Assembly: GCA_040226215.1 (NCBI GenBank)
Contig: JAVKFF010000221.1
Location: forward strand, 1-17,638
DNA: 17,638 bases
Direction: 5' to 3'
DNA from: JAVKFF01 sp040226215
GTDB lineage: Bacteria; Pseudomonadota; Alphaproteobacteria; DSM-16000; Inquilinaceae
Below the pieces are notes generated by a model that did no database searches, was not told the origin of the DNA, and saw nothing but the letters and a program-made list of their open reading frames with translations. Below, in pieces: positions 1 through 7,816 of the stretch. Position 1 is the first letter of the stretch. Every line of letters starts with the position of its first letter. The translations under genes were made by a program, and so were the position numbers.

Positions 1-153
1 CGGCGCGGCGGTTTGCTTTCTGTGGCCCTGTCCCGAGGGTTGCCCCTGCCGGGCGTTACCCGGCACCGTGTTCCCGTGGAGCCCGGACTTTCCTCCCCCG
101 CGCCGTCCCCGAAGGAACGGCACGACAGCGGCCGTCCGGCCATCTGACCCGGC
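1..153 (-). ncRNA. rnpB: RNase P RNA, class A (5' part, truncated by window edge)
   Basis: This is the catalytic RNA of ribonuclease P, which matures tRNA 5' ends. On the minus strand positions 95-77 read GAGGAAAGTCCGGGCTCCA, the universal conserved region I that forms one strand of helix P4. Further on come a GCCGGGTAACGCCCGGC hairpin and, at 26-7, the GCCACAGAAAGCAAACCGCC block, all in the order expected for alphaproteobacterial class A RNAs. The 3' half lies beyond the left edge. The 5' end is set at about 151-156 from the GGTCAGATGGCCGG leader and from a promoter-like pair just upstream. The exact 5' base cannot be fixed because its P1 partner is off the window. Confidence 0.95.
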
Positions 154-157
154 CGGC

Positions 158-186
158 TAGATGCGCCCTTCGGCGAGGGAGATCAA
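158..186 (-). promoter_or_regulatory. Putative rnpB promoter
   Basis: On the minus strand TTGATC (186-181) and CATCTA (163-158) are separated by 17 bases, a plausible sigma-70 -35/-10 pair. It predicts a start near 151, which matches the expected 5' end of RNase P RNA. It lies in the 50-base gap after the EamA-type gene and directly follows the hairpin at 187-205. Position and spacing support it; the -10 is not a strong consensus match. Confidence 0.45.
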
Positions 187-205
187 GCCCCGCATCGCGC
201 GGGGC
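187..205 (-). terminator. Hairpin after the EamA-type gene, candidate terminator
   Basis: A perfect 7-bp stem, GCCCCGC/GCGGGGC, with a 5-base loop starts 4 bases past the stop of the exporter gene on the same strand. The following bases read TTGATCTCC, so there is only a weak U-tract. It may act as a terminator or as a 3'-end protecting hairpin separating the exporter transcript from rnpB. Confidence 0.45.
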
Positions 206-208
206 CAT

Positions 209-1084
209 TCAGGTGCTGGTTGTACGCTGCTCGATCAGGCGGGGCCGGCGCAGCACGATGATGCCCACGCCGATAACGGTGGCGACGCCACCGACTACCC
301 GGTTCCAGGTCAGCGCCTCCCCCAGGATGAGCATGGAGAAGGCGACGCCGAACATCGGCACCAGCAGCGTCCAGGGCATGACGAGGTTGATCGGATGCCG
401 GCGCAGCAGCACGAGCCAGATCGAGTAGCACAGCACGACGACGATCAGCACGTTGTAGACGATGGCGCCATAGGCCTCCCAGCTGGCGGTGAGCAGCGCG
501 TCGAGCTGGAAATCGCCGATGATGAGGGCGATCACGGCGAGCTGCGGCGCCGCCATCAGCGCCATCCAGCCGTTCAGCGTGATGTGGTCGACATCGGTCA
601 TGTTCTTCATCTGCACGTTGGCCACCGCCCAGAGCAGCGCCGCGGCGATGATCATCATCACGCCCCATACGGGCGATTCCTCCTCCGGCGCGCCAACCAG
701 AACGGCGACGCCGGCGATGGCGATGACCATGCCCAGTCCCCGCCGCCAGCCCAGCTTGTCGCCGAACAGCAGCGCGGCCAGCAGGGCCGAGAACGGCACC
801 TGGATCTGGATCGAGATGGCCGCGATCGAGCTGTCGATGGCGCGGATGCCGATTGCCATCAGCGAGAAGTGCGCCACGCCGAGGGTCAGCGAGAGCGCGA
901 ACAGACGGCCGAGCGCCTGGCGGGGCACGGGGCGCCAGGGCAGCAGCACCAGCGCCACCAGGGCGAAACGCAGCGCCATGAACATCACCGGCGGGATCTC
1001 GGTGACGCCGATCTTGGAGATCGGAAAGTTCAGGCCGAACAGCATCATGACGAGCAGGATGCGCAGCGTGTCGGTGAGGGGCAT
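209..1084 (-). CDS. EamA-type DMT-family exporter
   Basis: An inner-membrane protein of the drug/metabolite transporter superfamily, 291 residues. It consists almost entirely of hydrophobic segments, consistent with ten helices in two EamA repeats (about residues 5-140 and 150-285). The segment FGLNFPISKIG near residue 16, followed by PPVMFMALRF, and the later ALLWAVANVQMK strongly recall the E. coli EamA (YdeD) cysteine/O-acetylserine exporter; that substrate is inference only. The ATG at 1084 was chosen because it is preceded by AAGGGA and begins the first hydrophobic helix. The open frame continues upstream to 1249 but that extension is arginine-rich and unlike the family. It sits between ldcA and rnpB on the same strand, 171 bases after ldcA, so it is probably transcribed separately. 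Confidence 0.9.
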   Translation of the reverse strand: MPLTDTLRILLVMMLFGLNFPISKIGVTEIPPVMFMALRFALVALVLLPWRPVPRQALGRLFALSLTLGVAHFSLMAIGIRAIDSSIAAISIQIQVPFSALLAALLFGDKLGWRRGLGMVIAIAGVAVLVGAPEEESPVWGVMMIIAAALLWAVANVQMKNMTDVDHITLNGWMALMAAPQLAVIALIIGDFQLDALLTASWEAYGAIVYNVLIVVVLCYSIWLVLLRRHPINLVMPWTLLVPMFGVAFSMLILGEALTWNRVVGGVATVIGVGIIVLRRPRLIEQRTTST

Positions 1085-1213
1085 GGGGTCCCTTCGGCGG
1101 GATAGGTGAGTAGTCCTGACCCTAACGGGCGGGACCCGGGCTGATAAGGGGCCGGCACTGCAGGGGAGCATTGTCCGGCGGGGGACGGGCGTGCCGGAGC
1201 GGCAATCGCTGGC

Positions 1214-1235
1214 CTGGATGCCGGGTCGCATCCAG
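1214..1235 (-). terminator. Hairpin downstream of ldcA, possible transcript end
   Basis: A perfect 8-bp inverted repeat, CTGGATGC/GCATCCAG, with a 6-base loop lies about 20 bases past the ldcA stop. No U-tract follows on the minus strand, so it is not a classical intrinsic terminator. It may stabilise the 3' end of the pepP-ldcA transcript. Confidence 0.3.
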
Positions 1236-1255
1236 CCCAGCCATGGCAAGCCGCC

Positions 1256-2176
1256 CTACCCGTCCATGAGCAGCCGGACCCGGTCCGGGGCGATGTCGAG
1301 CCGTACCTCCCGGCCCAGCGGCAGGGTCATCCGGTCCGCACCGTGAGCGCACGGCACGTCGACGGCGACCGGCACGCCGAGGTCGGCGCAATGGTCGGCG
1401 ACGAGATCGGCGAAACCGAAAGGGAAGTCCTCGCCCTCCTGCGAGATGCGCTCCGGCTCGCCGATCATCAGGCCGGCGATGCCCTCGAGCTTGCCGGCCT
1501 GGCGCAGCTGCCACAGCATCCGGTCGACCGCGTAGAGCGCTTCGTCGACATCCTCGAGGAAGAGAATGGCGCCGGCCGTGTCGATCTCGTTCCAGACGCC
1601 CATCGCATGGGTCAGCAGCGAGAGATTGCCGCCGACCAGCGGTCCGCGGGCCTGCCCCGGCACCAGGCATCGCGCCTGCCCCATCAGGCGGTCGACCAGG
1701 GGCTGGATGTCTCCGTCCGTCAGCAGGGCGACGAGGAGGTCGGGCCCGGTGACGCAGCGCGGATCGTCGAAATCCTTGAGGATCGGGCCGTGCCAGGCGT
1801 GGCCGCCGGTGCGGCGGCGGATCGCCGACAACAGCGCCGTGATGTCGGAATAGCCGATCAGCGGCTTCGGGTTGGCGGCGATCAGGGACCAGTCGAGGCG
1901 GTCGATCAGGCGCTGCGATCCGTAGCCGCCGCGGGCGCACAGGATCGCCCTGACCTCGGGATCGGCATAGGCCGCCATCAGTGCGGCCGACCGCGACTCG
2001 TCATCGCCCGCCATGCGTCCCCAGCGCAGCCGGTTCTGATCCGATATCCGCACTTCGAAGCCACGCCCTCGCAGGGCCGCTGCCGCCCGCTGCAGCCGAT
2101 CGGGTTCCAGCCAGTCCGCCGGCGAGACGACGGCGATGGTGTCGCCGGGGACGAGCGGGCGGAATTGCGGGTGCAT
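1256..2176 (-). CDS. ldcA: LD-carboxypeptidase, peptidase family S66
   Basis: A serine peptidase of 306 residues that removes the terminal D-alanine from murein tetrapeptides in cytoplasmic peptidoglycan recycling. Visible family marks are ARGGYGS (81-87), the nucleophile motif GYSDITAL with Ser110, Glu208 in LFLEDVDEALY, and His278 in CAHGADRMTLPLG; these match the Ser-Glu-His triad of Pseudomonas LdcA. The length is typical. The ATG at 2176 lies 11 bases after the stop of the Xaa-Pro aminopeptidase gene, so the two are probably co-transcribed and may be translationally coupled; no strong ribosome site is seen. Some S66 members act on microcin C or other amide substrates, so the murein role is by family, not proven. 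Confidence 0.92.
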   Translation of the reverse strand: MHPQFRPLVPGDTIAVVSPADWLEPDRLQRAAAALRGRGFEVRISDQNRLRWGRMAGDDESRSAALMAAYADPEVRAILCARGGYGSQRLIDRLDWSLIAANPKPLIGYSDITALLSAIRRRTGGHAWHGPILKDFDDPRCVTGPDLLVALLTDGDIQPLVDRLMGQARCLVPGQARGPLVGGNLSLLTHAMGVWNEIDTAGAILFLEDVDEALYAVDRMLWQLRQAGKLEGIAGLMIGEPERISQEGEDFPFGFADLVADHCADLGVPVAVDVPCAHGADRMTLPLGREVRLDIAPDRVRLLMDG

Positions 2177-2187
2177 GCCGGCCGGTG

Positions 2188-4002
2188 TCAGAGACCGAGC
2201 GGCTGAGTCGCCTGGGCGAGCCAGGCGCGTTCGTCCTCGTCGAGGCCCTCGGCGAGCGTCTCGTAGACCCGGGCGTGATAGGCGTCCAGCCAGGCGATCT
2301 CCTCGGCATCCAGCAGGGACGGCTCGATCAGGGTGAGGTCGATCGGCGCCAGCGTGATCGTCTCGAATTCGAGGAACGCCTTGTCGGTGTCCTTCAGCGC
2401 CTCGCAGGGTCGCACGACGATCAGGTTCTCGATGCGAATACCATAGGCGCCGGTCTTGTAGTAGCCGGGCTCGTTGGACATGATCATGCCCGGCAGCAGG
2501 GCCACGTCATTGGGCATCTTGGAGATGCGTGCCGGCCCCTCGTGGACCCCGAGATAGCTGCCGACGCCGTGCCCCGTGCCGTGATCGTAGTCGAGCCCCG
2601 CCTGCCACAGGGCCCGGCGCGCCAGCACGTCGAGCTGGGCGCCATTGGTGCCCTTGGGGAAGCGCGTGGTGGCCAGCGCAATGTGCCCCTTGAGCACGCG
2701 GGTGAAGGCCTCCTTCGCCTCCGCCGGCGGCTCGCCGATCGCCACGGTGCGGGTGATGTCGGTGGTGCCGTCGAGATACTGGCCGCCGCTGTCGATGAGG
2801 TAGAGCTCGCCCGCTTGCAGCTTCCGGTCCGTCTCCGGCGTCACGCGGTAGTGCACGATGGCGCCGTTGGGGCCCGAGCCGGAGATCGCCGAGAAGCTGT
2901 CGGTGCGGAAGTTCTCCTCCTTCGCCCGCAACTCTTTCAGGTGCCGCGCGGCGTCGATCTCGCTTACCCCGCCCGCCGGCGCCGTCTGCGTCACCCATTT
3001 CAGGAAACGGAAGATGGCGGCACCATCGCGGCGATGGGCCCGCCGCGCCCCCTCGATCTCCGTCTCGTTCTTGCAGGCCTTTGGCAGGACGCAAGGGTCG
3101 GTCTCCTCGACGATCGTCGCGCCGGCGGCGTCAAGGCGTCCGAACACCCAGGCGTTGACCCGCGTGGGATCGACCTCGACCGTCTGCCCCGACATTCCGT
3201 CGAGCGCCGCGGAGAAATCCTCCGGCGTTGCCAGGGCCACCTGGTTGCCGAGATGCGCCGGCAGATCGGCGCCGATCTTGGCCGGGTCGACGAACCAGGT
3301 GACCGTGCCGTCGCGCCGGAGAATGGCGTAGGAGACGGTGAAGGGCGTTTCCTCGGTATCGCCGCCACGGATGTTGAGCAGCCAGGCGATGGACTCCGGC
3401 GCCGCGATCACCGCGGCATCGGAGCCGCGGCCCGCGATCGCCTCGGCGAGACGGGCCTGCTTGTCCGATGCCGCCTCGCCGGCGAATTCGAAGGCATGGG
3501 GCACGGCCGGGGCGCGGGGCGGGGCTGGCCTGTCCGCCCAGGCCCGATCGACGGGGTTGTCGACGGCCGCGACCAGTGTCGCGCCCGCCTTGGCCAGCGC
3601 CTCCTCCGCCCGCGTCACCCAGCTGACCGTGGGCACGCGGGGGTCGTAGCCGATCGACCAGCCAGGGTGCACCTTGCTGGCCAGCCAGTCGACCGGCGGC
3701 TCCTCCACCAGGTGATGATAGGCGTAGAGCGCTCCCGGCACCTGATCGCGCACCTGCAGCGTGTAGCGGCCGTCTACGAAGATCGCAGCCTCGTCCGGCA
3801 GCACCACGACCACGCCCGCCGACCCGCCGAAGCCGGTGAGCCAGGCGATGCGCCTGGCGCACTCCGGCACGTATTCCGTCAGGTGCTCGTCATCCATCGG
3901 GATGATGAAACCGTCGAGCGCGGCGCCATCCGCACCGGCACTACGCATCGCCGAGCGTACCGCCCGGAGACGCCGTTCCGCCTCCTCCACCGCAAGAATC
4001 AT
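2188..4002 (-). CDS. pepP: Xaa-Pro aminopeptidase, long three-domain form (M24B)
   Basis: A cytoplasmic metallopeptidase that releases the N-terminal residue from peptides with proline in second position. At 604 residues it is the long form related to eukaryotic XPNPEP1, with two creatinase-like N-terminal domains (about 1-150 and 160-310) and a pita-bread catalytic domain (about 315-545). All five metal ligands are visible: Asp404 and Asp415 in DSGGQYLDGTTDITRT, His478 in HGTGHGVG, Glu511 in NEPGYY and Glu525 in IENL; spacing equals that of human XPNPEP1. The ATG at 4002 has GAAGGG six bases upstream. It is first in a two-gene unit with ldcA. Upstream lies the 506-base gene-free stretch, which must hold its promoter. 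Confidence 0.95.
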   Translation of the reverse strand: MILAVEEAERRLRAVRSAMRSAGADGAALDGFIIPMDDEHLTEYVPECARRIAWLTGFGGSAGVVVVLPDEAAIFVDGRYTLQVRDQVPGALYAYHHLVEEPPVDWLASKVHPGWSIGYDPRVPTVSWVTRAEEALAKAGATLVAAVDNPVDRAWADRPAPPRAPAVPHAFEFAGEAASDKQARLAEAIAGRGSDAAVIAAPESIAWLLNIRGGDTEETPFTVSYAILRRDGTVTWFVDPAKIGADLPAHLGNQVALATPEDFSAALDGMSGQTVEVDPTRVNAWVFGRLDAAGATIVEETDPCVLPKACKNETEIEGARRAHRRDGAAIFRFLKWVTQTAPAGGVSEIDAARHLKELRAKEENFRTDSFSAISGSGPNGAIVHYRVTPETDRKLQAGELYLIDSGGQYLDGTTDITRTVAIGEPPAEAKEAFTRVLKGHIALATTRFPKGTNGAQLDVLARRALWQAGLDYDHGTGHGVGSYLGVHEGPARISKMPNDVALLPGMIMSNEPGYYKTGAYGIRIENLIVVRPCEALKDTDKAFLEFETITLAPIDLTLIEPSLLDAEEIAWLDAYHARVYETLAEGLDEDERAWLAQATQPLGL

Positions 4003-4508
4003 GGGAGCCCTTCGTTTCCGTGTCCAGATCGTCGGTCCTGATCGTCGGCCCCGGTCGGGGCGAAGCTGAAGCTAGGCCCGCAGAAGGCGCTGCGCAAGAC
4101 GGCCCGCTTCCTGCCAAGCCCGGGCCAGTCGCCATGCGCATGCTGCAACGCAGCACGGAAGTCTTTTGCGATTTATTTCGAACGGTTGCGATTATCTTTG
4201 GGATCGGTCGGCATTGTGGGCAACCGCGTGTCGGCCGAAACGGATGCCGGCGCTTTTCCTACCTCCTCCTCCCCGATCCAAGGAATGCGCCGGGATCTGG
4301 CGGCGGCGGACACGGCCACACGCCGTGGACCGCCGTTCGCCGACACCGTTGGCCAACGCACCACCGTCACCTCCGGGGACGGGGCAACGCCGAGGCCAGC
4401 GGCTTCAACGACAAACGAATATGGTTGGGAGCAACCGCCTATCAGCAACGGACCGGCCGCCCGCTCGGGGCGACAGCCGGCGATTGAAGGTGTCGAAGGA
4501 GACAGACG
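4003..4508. other. 506-base gene-free stretch between pepP and the DUF1127 gene
   Basis: No convincing gene is seen on either strand. An AT-rich island at about 4160-4200 stands out from GC-rich surroundings and carries a direct repeat (see 4166-4193); it is the natural place for divergent control of pepP (minus) and the DUF1127 gene (plus). The remaining 300 bases up to 4495 are GC-rich and could be a long 5' leader or hide a small RNA, but I see no defining structure. A 108-codon plus frame ending at 4512 overlaps the DUF1127 start but starts with TTG without a ribosome site and has intergenic-like composition. Confidence 0.6.
4166..4193. repeat. Direct repeat TTGCGATT, 20-base period, in AT-rich island
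   Basis: TTGCGATT occurs at 4166-4173 and again at 4186-4193, exactly 20 bases apart, about two helical turns, so both copies face the same side of the DNA. It lies inside the only AT-rich island of the gene-free stretch, consistent with paired regulator sites or promoter elements. No known regulator motif is matched. Confidence 0.5.
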
Positions 4509-4724
4509 ATGACGCTGATGGCTCTCTTTTCCCGAGGCTACAATGCCTATCTTTCGCGTCGGAACGAGCGGCTGCGCATCATGCAGACCCGGATGGAACT
4601 GCAGCGGCTGACCGACGATCAGCTGGCCGATATCGGCCTGACGCGCGGCCGCATCGCCTATGCCGCGCAGCACGGCCTGCCGGCGGCACGCAAGTTCTAC
4701 GGCGACCCCCAGACCGCCTGCTGA
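4509..4724 (+). CDS. DUF1127 small basic protein
   Basis: A 71-residue protein with the DUF1127 signature at residues 31-50: LQRLTDDQLADIGLTRGRI, preceded by a basic amphipathic stretch (SRRNERLRIMQTRMEL). Such proteins are common in alphaproteobacteria, often as several small paralogues; characterised ones in Agrobacterium and Rhodobacter affect RNA turnover and phosphate or stress responses, so an RNA-binding or regulatory role is possible but not shown here. AAGGAG at 4496-4501 with a 7-base spacer fixes the start. It is transcribed toward prmA, leaving a 25-base convergent gap without a clear terminator. The long upstream stretch suggests either a distant promoter at 4160-4200 or one close to the gene that I cannot identify. 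Confidence 0.88.
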   Translation: MTLMALFSRGYNAYLSRRNERLRIMQTRMELQRLTDDQLADIGLTRGRIAYAAQHGLPAARKFYGDPQTAC

Positions 4725-4749
4725 TTCAACGCGGCAGGTGGCGGGCTCG

Positions 4750-5661
4750 TCACAGGCGACGCCTGGGCCGCCGAAGGACGAGCGTCGACCAGACGCCGAT
4801 CCTGACCCGGGATTCCAGCACCAGGCCCTGCGCCCGGTGGGCGGTCAGCACCATGGCCTCCTGCCGGGTGAGCAGGCCAGACAACACGGCCCGCCCACCC
4901 GGAGACAGGTGACGCGCCAGGGCCGGTGCCATGGTCACCAGCGGTCGGGCGAGGATGTTCGCGACGATCAGGTCGTAGGGTGCGCCGCCCGCCACGGCCG
5001 GATGGCGATAGCCGTCGGCCAATACCACTCGGACCCGGTCCGCGACACCGTTGACCCGCGCGTTGATGCGCGCCACCCGCACCGACTCCCCGTCGATATC
5101 GCTTGCCAAAACCTGGACACCCCACAGCTTCGCGGCGGCGAACGCCAGAATGCCCGTGCCGCTGCCGACGTCCAGGACGCCGGGCCGATGCTGCCGCCTC
5201 GACAGCCGATCGAGTGCCAGGAGGCAGCCTGCCGTGGTCGGATGCTCGCCCGATCCGAAGGCGGTCGCGGCGTCGATCACGAGATCGATCTGCCCCGGCG
5301 CGCCCTGCTCGAGGTGACTGCCGTGGATGCGAAAGCGGCCGACACTGAAGGCGGGAAAGGCCTCGAAACTCGCCTTCAGCCAGTCGGTGGGTGGCAGGAC
5401 CTCGACACGCAGCGGTGGTGCCGGAATGCCGGCCGCGGCCGCCAGGATGGCGACGTGATCGGCAATTCCATCCTCGTCGGGCGGCTGCGGCAGGAAGATC
5501 TCGACGGTCCAGAATCTCCCCTCTTCCACCTCGAAAGTCGAAACGCTGGTGAACAATTCCGACAGCCCCGCCTCGAAAATCGACATGGCTTTGGCGGGCA
5601 CATCGACGGCCACGCGCCAGGTCGGGCTTGGCTTGGTCGGTACGGTGCTGGAATGCGGCAT
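4750..5661 (-). CDS. prmA: Ribosomal protein L11 methyltransferase
   Basis: A SAM-dependent enzyme that trimethylates several amino groups of ribosomal protein L11. The protein has a small N-terminal recognition domain (about 14-110) and a Rossmann methyltransferase domain with the PrmA-specific AFGSGEHPTT (134-143), SAM motif I VLDVGSGTGILA (162-173) and ANILARPL (234-241). The ATG at 5661 gives 303 residues and places the conserved WRV strand close to the N terminus, as in the family; a TTG at 5691 would add ten residues, and neither has a strong ribosome site. In several alphaproteobacteria prmA, pepP and uvrD lie together; here pepP is one gene away and uvrD is about 11 kb to the right. 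Confidence 0.93.
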   Translation of the reverse strand: MPHSSTVPTKPSPTWRVAVDVPAKAMSIFEAGLSELFTSVSTFEVEEGRFWTVEIFLPQPPDEDGIADHVAILAAAAGIPAPPLRVEVLPPTDWLKASFEAFPAFSVGRFRIHGSHLEQGAPGQIDLVIDAATAFGSGEHPTTAGCLLALDRLSRRQHRPGVLDVGSGTGILAFAAAKLWGVQVLASDIDGESVRVARINARVNGVADRVRVVLADGYRHPAVAGGAPYDLIVANILARPLVTMAPALARHLSPGGRAVLSGLLTRQEAMVLTAHRAQGLVLESRVRIGVWSTLVLRRPRRRL

Positions 5662-5870
5662 GGTGTGGCGGGCTCGAAGGACGGAGTACAAACCGCAGCC
5701 ATGCCCCAGGGCGGACGGCCGGTCAATCGCTCAGCGCGCCCCGCTGGCGACGCTACCCGGTGCCGTGCTCACCGGCACCCACCGGTTGATCTTCCTCAAC
5801 GCGGCGGGTTCGCCGGAAGGCTAGTGAGACCGGGTTCGCGAACCTCACCGAACCCCATCTGGAGCATGCC

Positions 5871-6455
5871 GTGGCAAAACGCATCGTCATCATCGACGGA
5901 CACCCCGACCAGGATCCCGGCCACCTCGTTCCGGCGCTCTGCCAGGCCTATCGGGATGGCGCGGTCGGAGGCGGTCACACCGTCGATCTGCTGCGCATCG
6001 CGGATATGGAGTTCCCCCTTCTGCGCACCAGCAAGGAATTCCTGAGCGGAACGCCACCGGCCGCGATTGCCGCCGCGCAGTCGGCCATCCGACAGGCCGA
6101 CCATCTGCTGATCGCCTATCCGCTCTGGCTGGGCAGCATGCCGGCTCTCCTCAAGGGTTTCATGGAGCAGACCTTCCGCCCCGGCTTCGCCTTCTCCTAC
6201 GAGTCGAAGGGCTGGCCCAAGAAGGGACTCAAGGGGCGCTCGGCCCGGGTGGTCGTCACCATGGGCATGCCGGCGCTCGCCTACCGCCTGTTCTTCCGGG
6301 CGCATAGCCTGAAAAGCCTGGAGCGCAACATCCTCAAATTCTGCGGCATCGGACCGGTGCGCGAAACGCTGATCGGCATGGTGGAGGGCGCGTCGTCCGG
6401 CAAGCGTGACGCCTGGTTCAAGACCATGCGTCGGCTCGGCGGCACGGCGCGCTGA
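5871..6455 (+). CDS. Flavodoxin-fold NAD(P)H oxidoreductase
   Basis: A 194-residue protein of the Flavodoxin_2 / NAD(P)H dehydrogenase (quinone) family. The N-terminal RIVIIDGHPDQDPGHLV is the FMN phosphate-binding loop region, and IAYPLWLGSMPALLKGFMEQ (113-132 region) is the family hallmark around the flavin site; FRPGFAFSY follows. It is expected to be a soluble FMN enzyme reducing quinones or related electrophiles with NAD(P)H, possibly a stress-protective role; the natural substrate cannot be told. The start is GTG at 5871 with GGAG six bases upstream. It is divergent from prmA (209-base gap) and convergent with the nitronate monooxygenase-like gene. Confidence 0.85.
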   Translation: MAKRIVIIDGHPDQDPGHLVPALCQAYRDGAVGGGHTVDLLRIADMEFPLLRTSKEFLSGTPPAAIAAAQSAIRQADHLLIAYPLWLGSMPALLKGFMEQTFRPGFAFSYESKGWPKKGLKGRSARVVVTMGMPALAYRLFFRAHSLKSLERNILKFCGIGPVRETLIGMVEGASSGKRDAWFKTMRRLGGTAR

Positions 6456-6477
6456 GCGATCTACCCCTCACCCCGAA

Positions 6478-6503
6478 CGTGACAGCGAGCGCCTCCGGTC
6501 ACG
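6478..6503. terminator. Weak hairpin between convergent flavoprotein genes
   Basis: CGTGAC (6478-6483) and GTCACG (6498-6503) form a perfect 6-bp stem with a 14-base loop in the 43-base convergent gap; the right arm overlaps the stop codon of the minus-strand gene. No T-tract is present on either side, so termination is a guess from position. Confidence 0.25.
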
Positions 6504-7560
6504 CCGCCCGGTCCGACGGCTGGGGCGACCCGCTTCCGGGTGTCGCCATCGCCGCCACGCTGGCGAAACGCGCGAAAGCCTCGACCGCCTCGCGGGTCAT
6601 GGTGCGCACGATGGTGCGTGCCGGCAGGATGTCGCGGACATTGCCGGCGCTTTCACCGGCGGTCAGGCAGGTTTCCTCGATGTCGCCCTCGAAGTCGCGC
6701 GTGGGCAGTATGGCCGACTGGCAGGGCAGCGCCACGCGCTCGCCGTTCCGCAGGACGGTTCCGGCCGACCGGCTCGTGTGCCTTGCCATCGCCTCGTCAT
6801 CCTGCTCCAGCGCCCGGCGCAGGCCGCCATTGACGATCGCCCGCATCGGCCGGCCCGGCCACTCCGGACCGTAGACGGTGGTGCGCACGGAATCGCCGAC
6901 GTCGGCCGCGACGACACGCGCCTTGTAGGCCGAGTGCGCATTGGCCTCGATGCTGGCAAGGAAACGTGTGCCGCACCAGACCGCATCCGCCCCAAGAACC
7001 AGGGCGGCGGCCATCGTTGTGCCGTCGACGATTCCCCCGGCCGCGATCAGCGGCAGATCGGGCAGCAGGCGCCGCAGGCGGGGAAACAGCGTCATCGTCG
7101 CAGCTTCCGACCGGTTGTGGCCGCCGGCTTCCGCGCCCTGCACGATCAGCGCCTCGGCACCGAGGTCGACCGCGCGGCGCGCCTCGGCGACGGAACCCAC
7201 CTGCATCCAGAAGCGCACCTTCGCCGCCTTCAGACGCGCGATCTGCCCGCCGCCGGGCGGGCTCCAGAAGAAGATCGCGACCTCGACCTTCTCCTCCACC
7301 AAAACGTCGACATGGCCGTCGGTCGCGAAGTCGCCGATCAGGTCGACGCCGATCGGCCGCCGGGTCAGCGAGCGCGTGCGGTGGATGAGGTCGCGCAGGC
7401 CTTCCGGTCCGTTGACGTCGCAGGCGATGGTGCCGAACCCGCCCGCCTCGGCGACGGCGGCGGCGAGTTCCGGCCGGGCGATCATCGCCATGCCGGCATT
7501 GATGATCGGCGTCGTGAGCCCGAGCGTGCGGGTGATGCGGGTGGAGAACGGTGCTTGCAT
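6499..7560 (-). CDS. Nitronate monooxygenase (2-nitropropane dioxygenase family)
   Basis: An FMN-dependent TIM-barrel enzyme of 353 residues that oxidises alkyl nitronates, such as propionate-3-nitronate. Visible marks are TPIINAGMAMIARPELAAAV (17-36), GFGTIA (41-46), the active-site QGAEAGGHNR with His148, the FMN phosphate-binding AAGGIVDG (173-180) and GADAVWCGTRFL (190-201). The C-terminal segment CLTAGESAGNVRDILPA (298-314) is also typical. The ATG at 7560 is preceded by GAGGA five bases upstream; the frame is open to 7968 but that extension crosses mlaC and has no family similarity. Some family members are annotated as enoyl-ACP reductases (FabK) or have unknown substrates, so the exact reaction is uncertain. 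It follows mlaC by 256 bases and may have its own promoter. Confidence 0.88.
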   Translation of the reverse strand: MQAPFSTRITRTLGLTTPIINAGMAMIARPELAAAVAEAGGFGTIACDVNGPEGLRDLIHRTRSLTRRPIGVDLIGDFATDGHVDVLVEEKVEVAIFFWSPPGGGQIARLKAAKVRFWMQVGSVAEARRAVDLGAEALIVQGAEAGGHNRSEAATMTLFPRLRRLLPDLPLIAAGGIVDGTTMAAALVLGADAVWCGTRFLASIEANAHSAYKARVVAADVGDSVRTTVYGPEWPGRPMRAIVNGGLRRALEQDDEAMARHTSRSAGTVLRNGERVALPCQSAILPTRDFEGDIEETCLTAGESAGNVRDILPARTIVRTMTREAVEAFARFASVAAMATPGSGSPQPSDRAA

Positions 7561-7695
7561 GGCATCCTCGTCGCGGAGGGACGACTTCGAGGGGAAACCC
7601 CTGTCCGCCTGGCGGCAGTCTTGGCCGGGACCGGTCGCCGGCCCCGCCCCTTCCTTGCTCCCGCCTCGAGATGCCGGCTGTGATGAAACGCACAA

Positions 7696-7710
7696 ACGGA
7701 ATAAATCCGT
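7696..7710. repeat. Small inverted repeat ACGGA-N5-TCCGT
   Basis: ACGGA (7696-7700) and TCCGT (7706-7710) form a perfect 5-bp inverted repeat in the AT-richer part of the 256-base gap between mlaC and the nitronate monooxygenase gene. On the minus strand it is followed by TTTG. It could be a weak terminator for mlaA-mlaC or an operator for the next gene. Confidence 0.25.
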
Positions 7711-7787
7711 GATCGGATATGAATTGCCCGCGAGAAGCGCCGCGTTACTTCGCCGAGCCCCCGGAGCTTGGCGGTGGACGGGTGCGT

Positions 7788-7808
7788 GGCGCCGCTGGCC
7801 TCGGCGCC
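7788..7808 (-). terminator. Strong hairpin just after mlaC
   Basis: GGCGCCG and CGGCGCC form a perfect 7-bp GC-only stem with a 7-base loop, starting 9 bases past the mlaC stop on the same strand. There is no U-tract, so it fits a 3'-stabilising hairpin or a Rho-assisted end rather than a classical intrinsic terminator. Confidence 0.4.
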
Positions 7809-7816
7809 GCGCGACG

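Noticed and set aside
1085..1249. N-terminal extension of the EamA-type exporter up to 1249
   Set aside because: Arg/Pro/Ser-rich residues with no membrane segment; a ribosome site sits directly before the ATG at 1084.
1981..4041. A 686-codon plus frame opposite pepP
   Set aside because: Antisense shadow of the Xaa-Pro aminopeptidase gene; no domain and low-complexity composition.
4186..4512. A 108-codon plus frame whose TGA overlaps the DUF1127 ATG as ATGA
   Set aside because: The overlap looks like a coupled operon, but the frame starts with TTG, has no ribosome site, shows no family pattern and has Ser/Pro/Thr-rich intergenic composition. Conservation in relatives would reopen the case.
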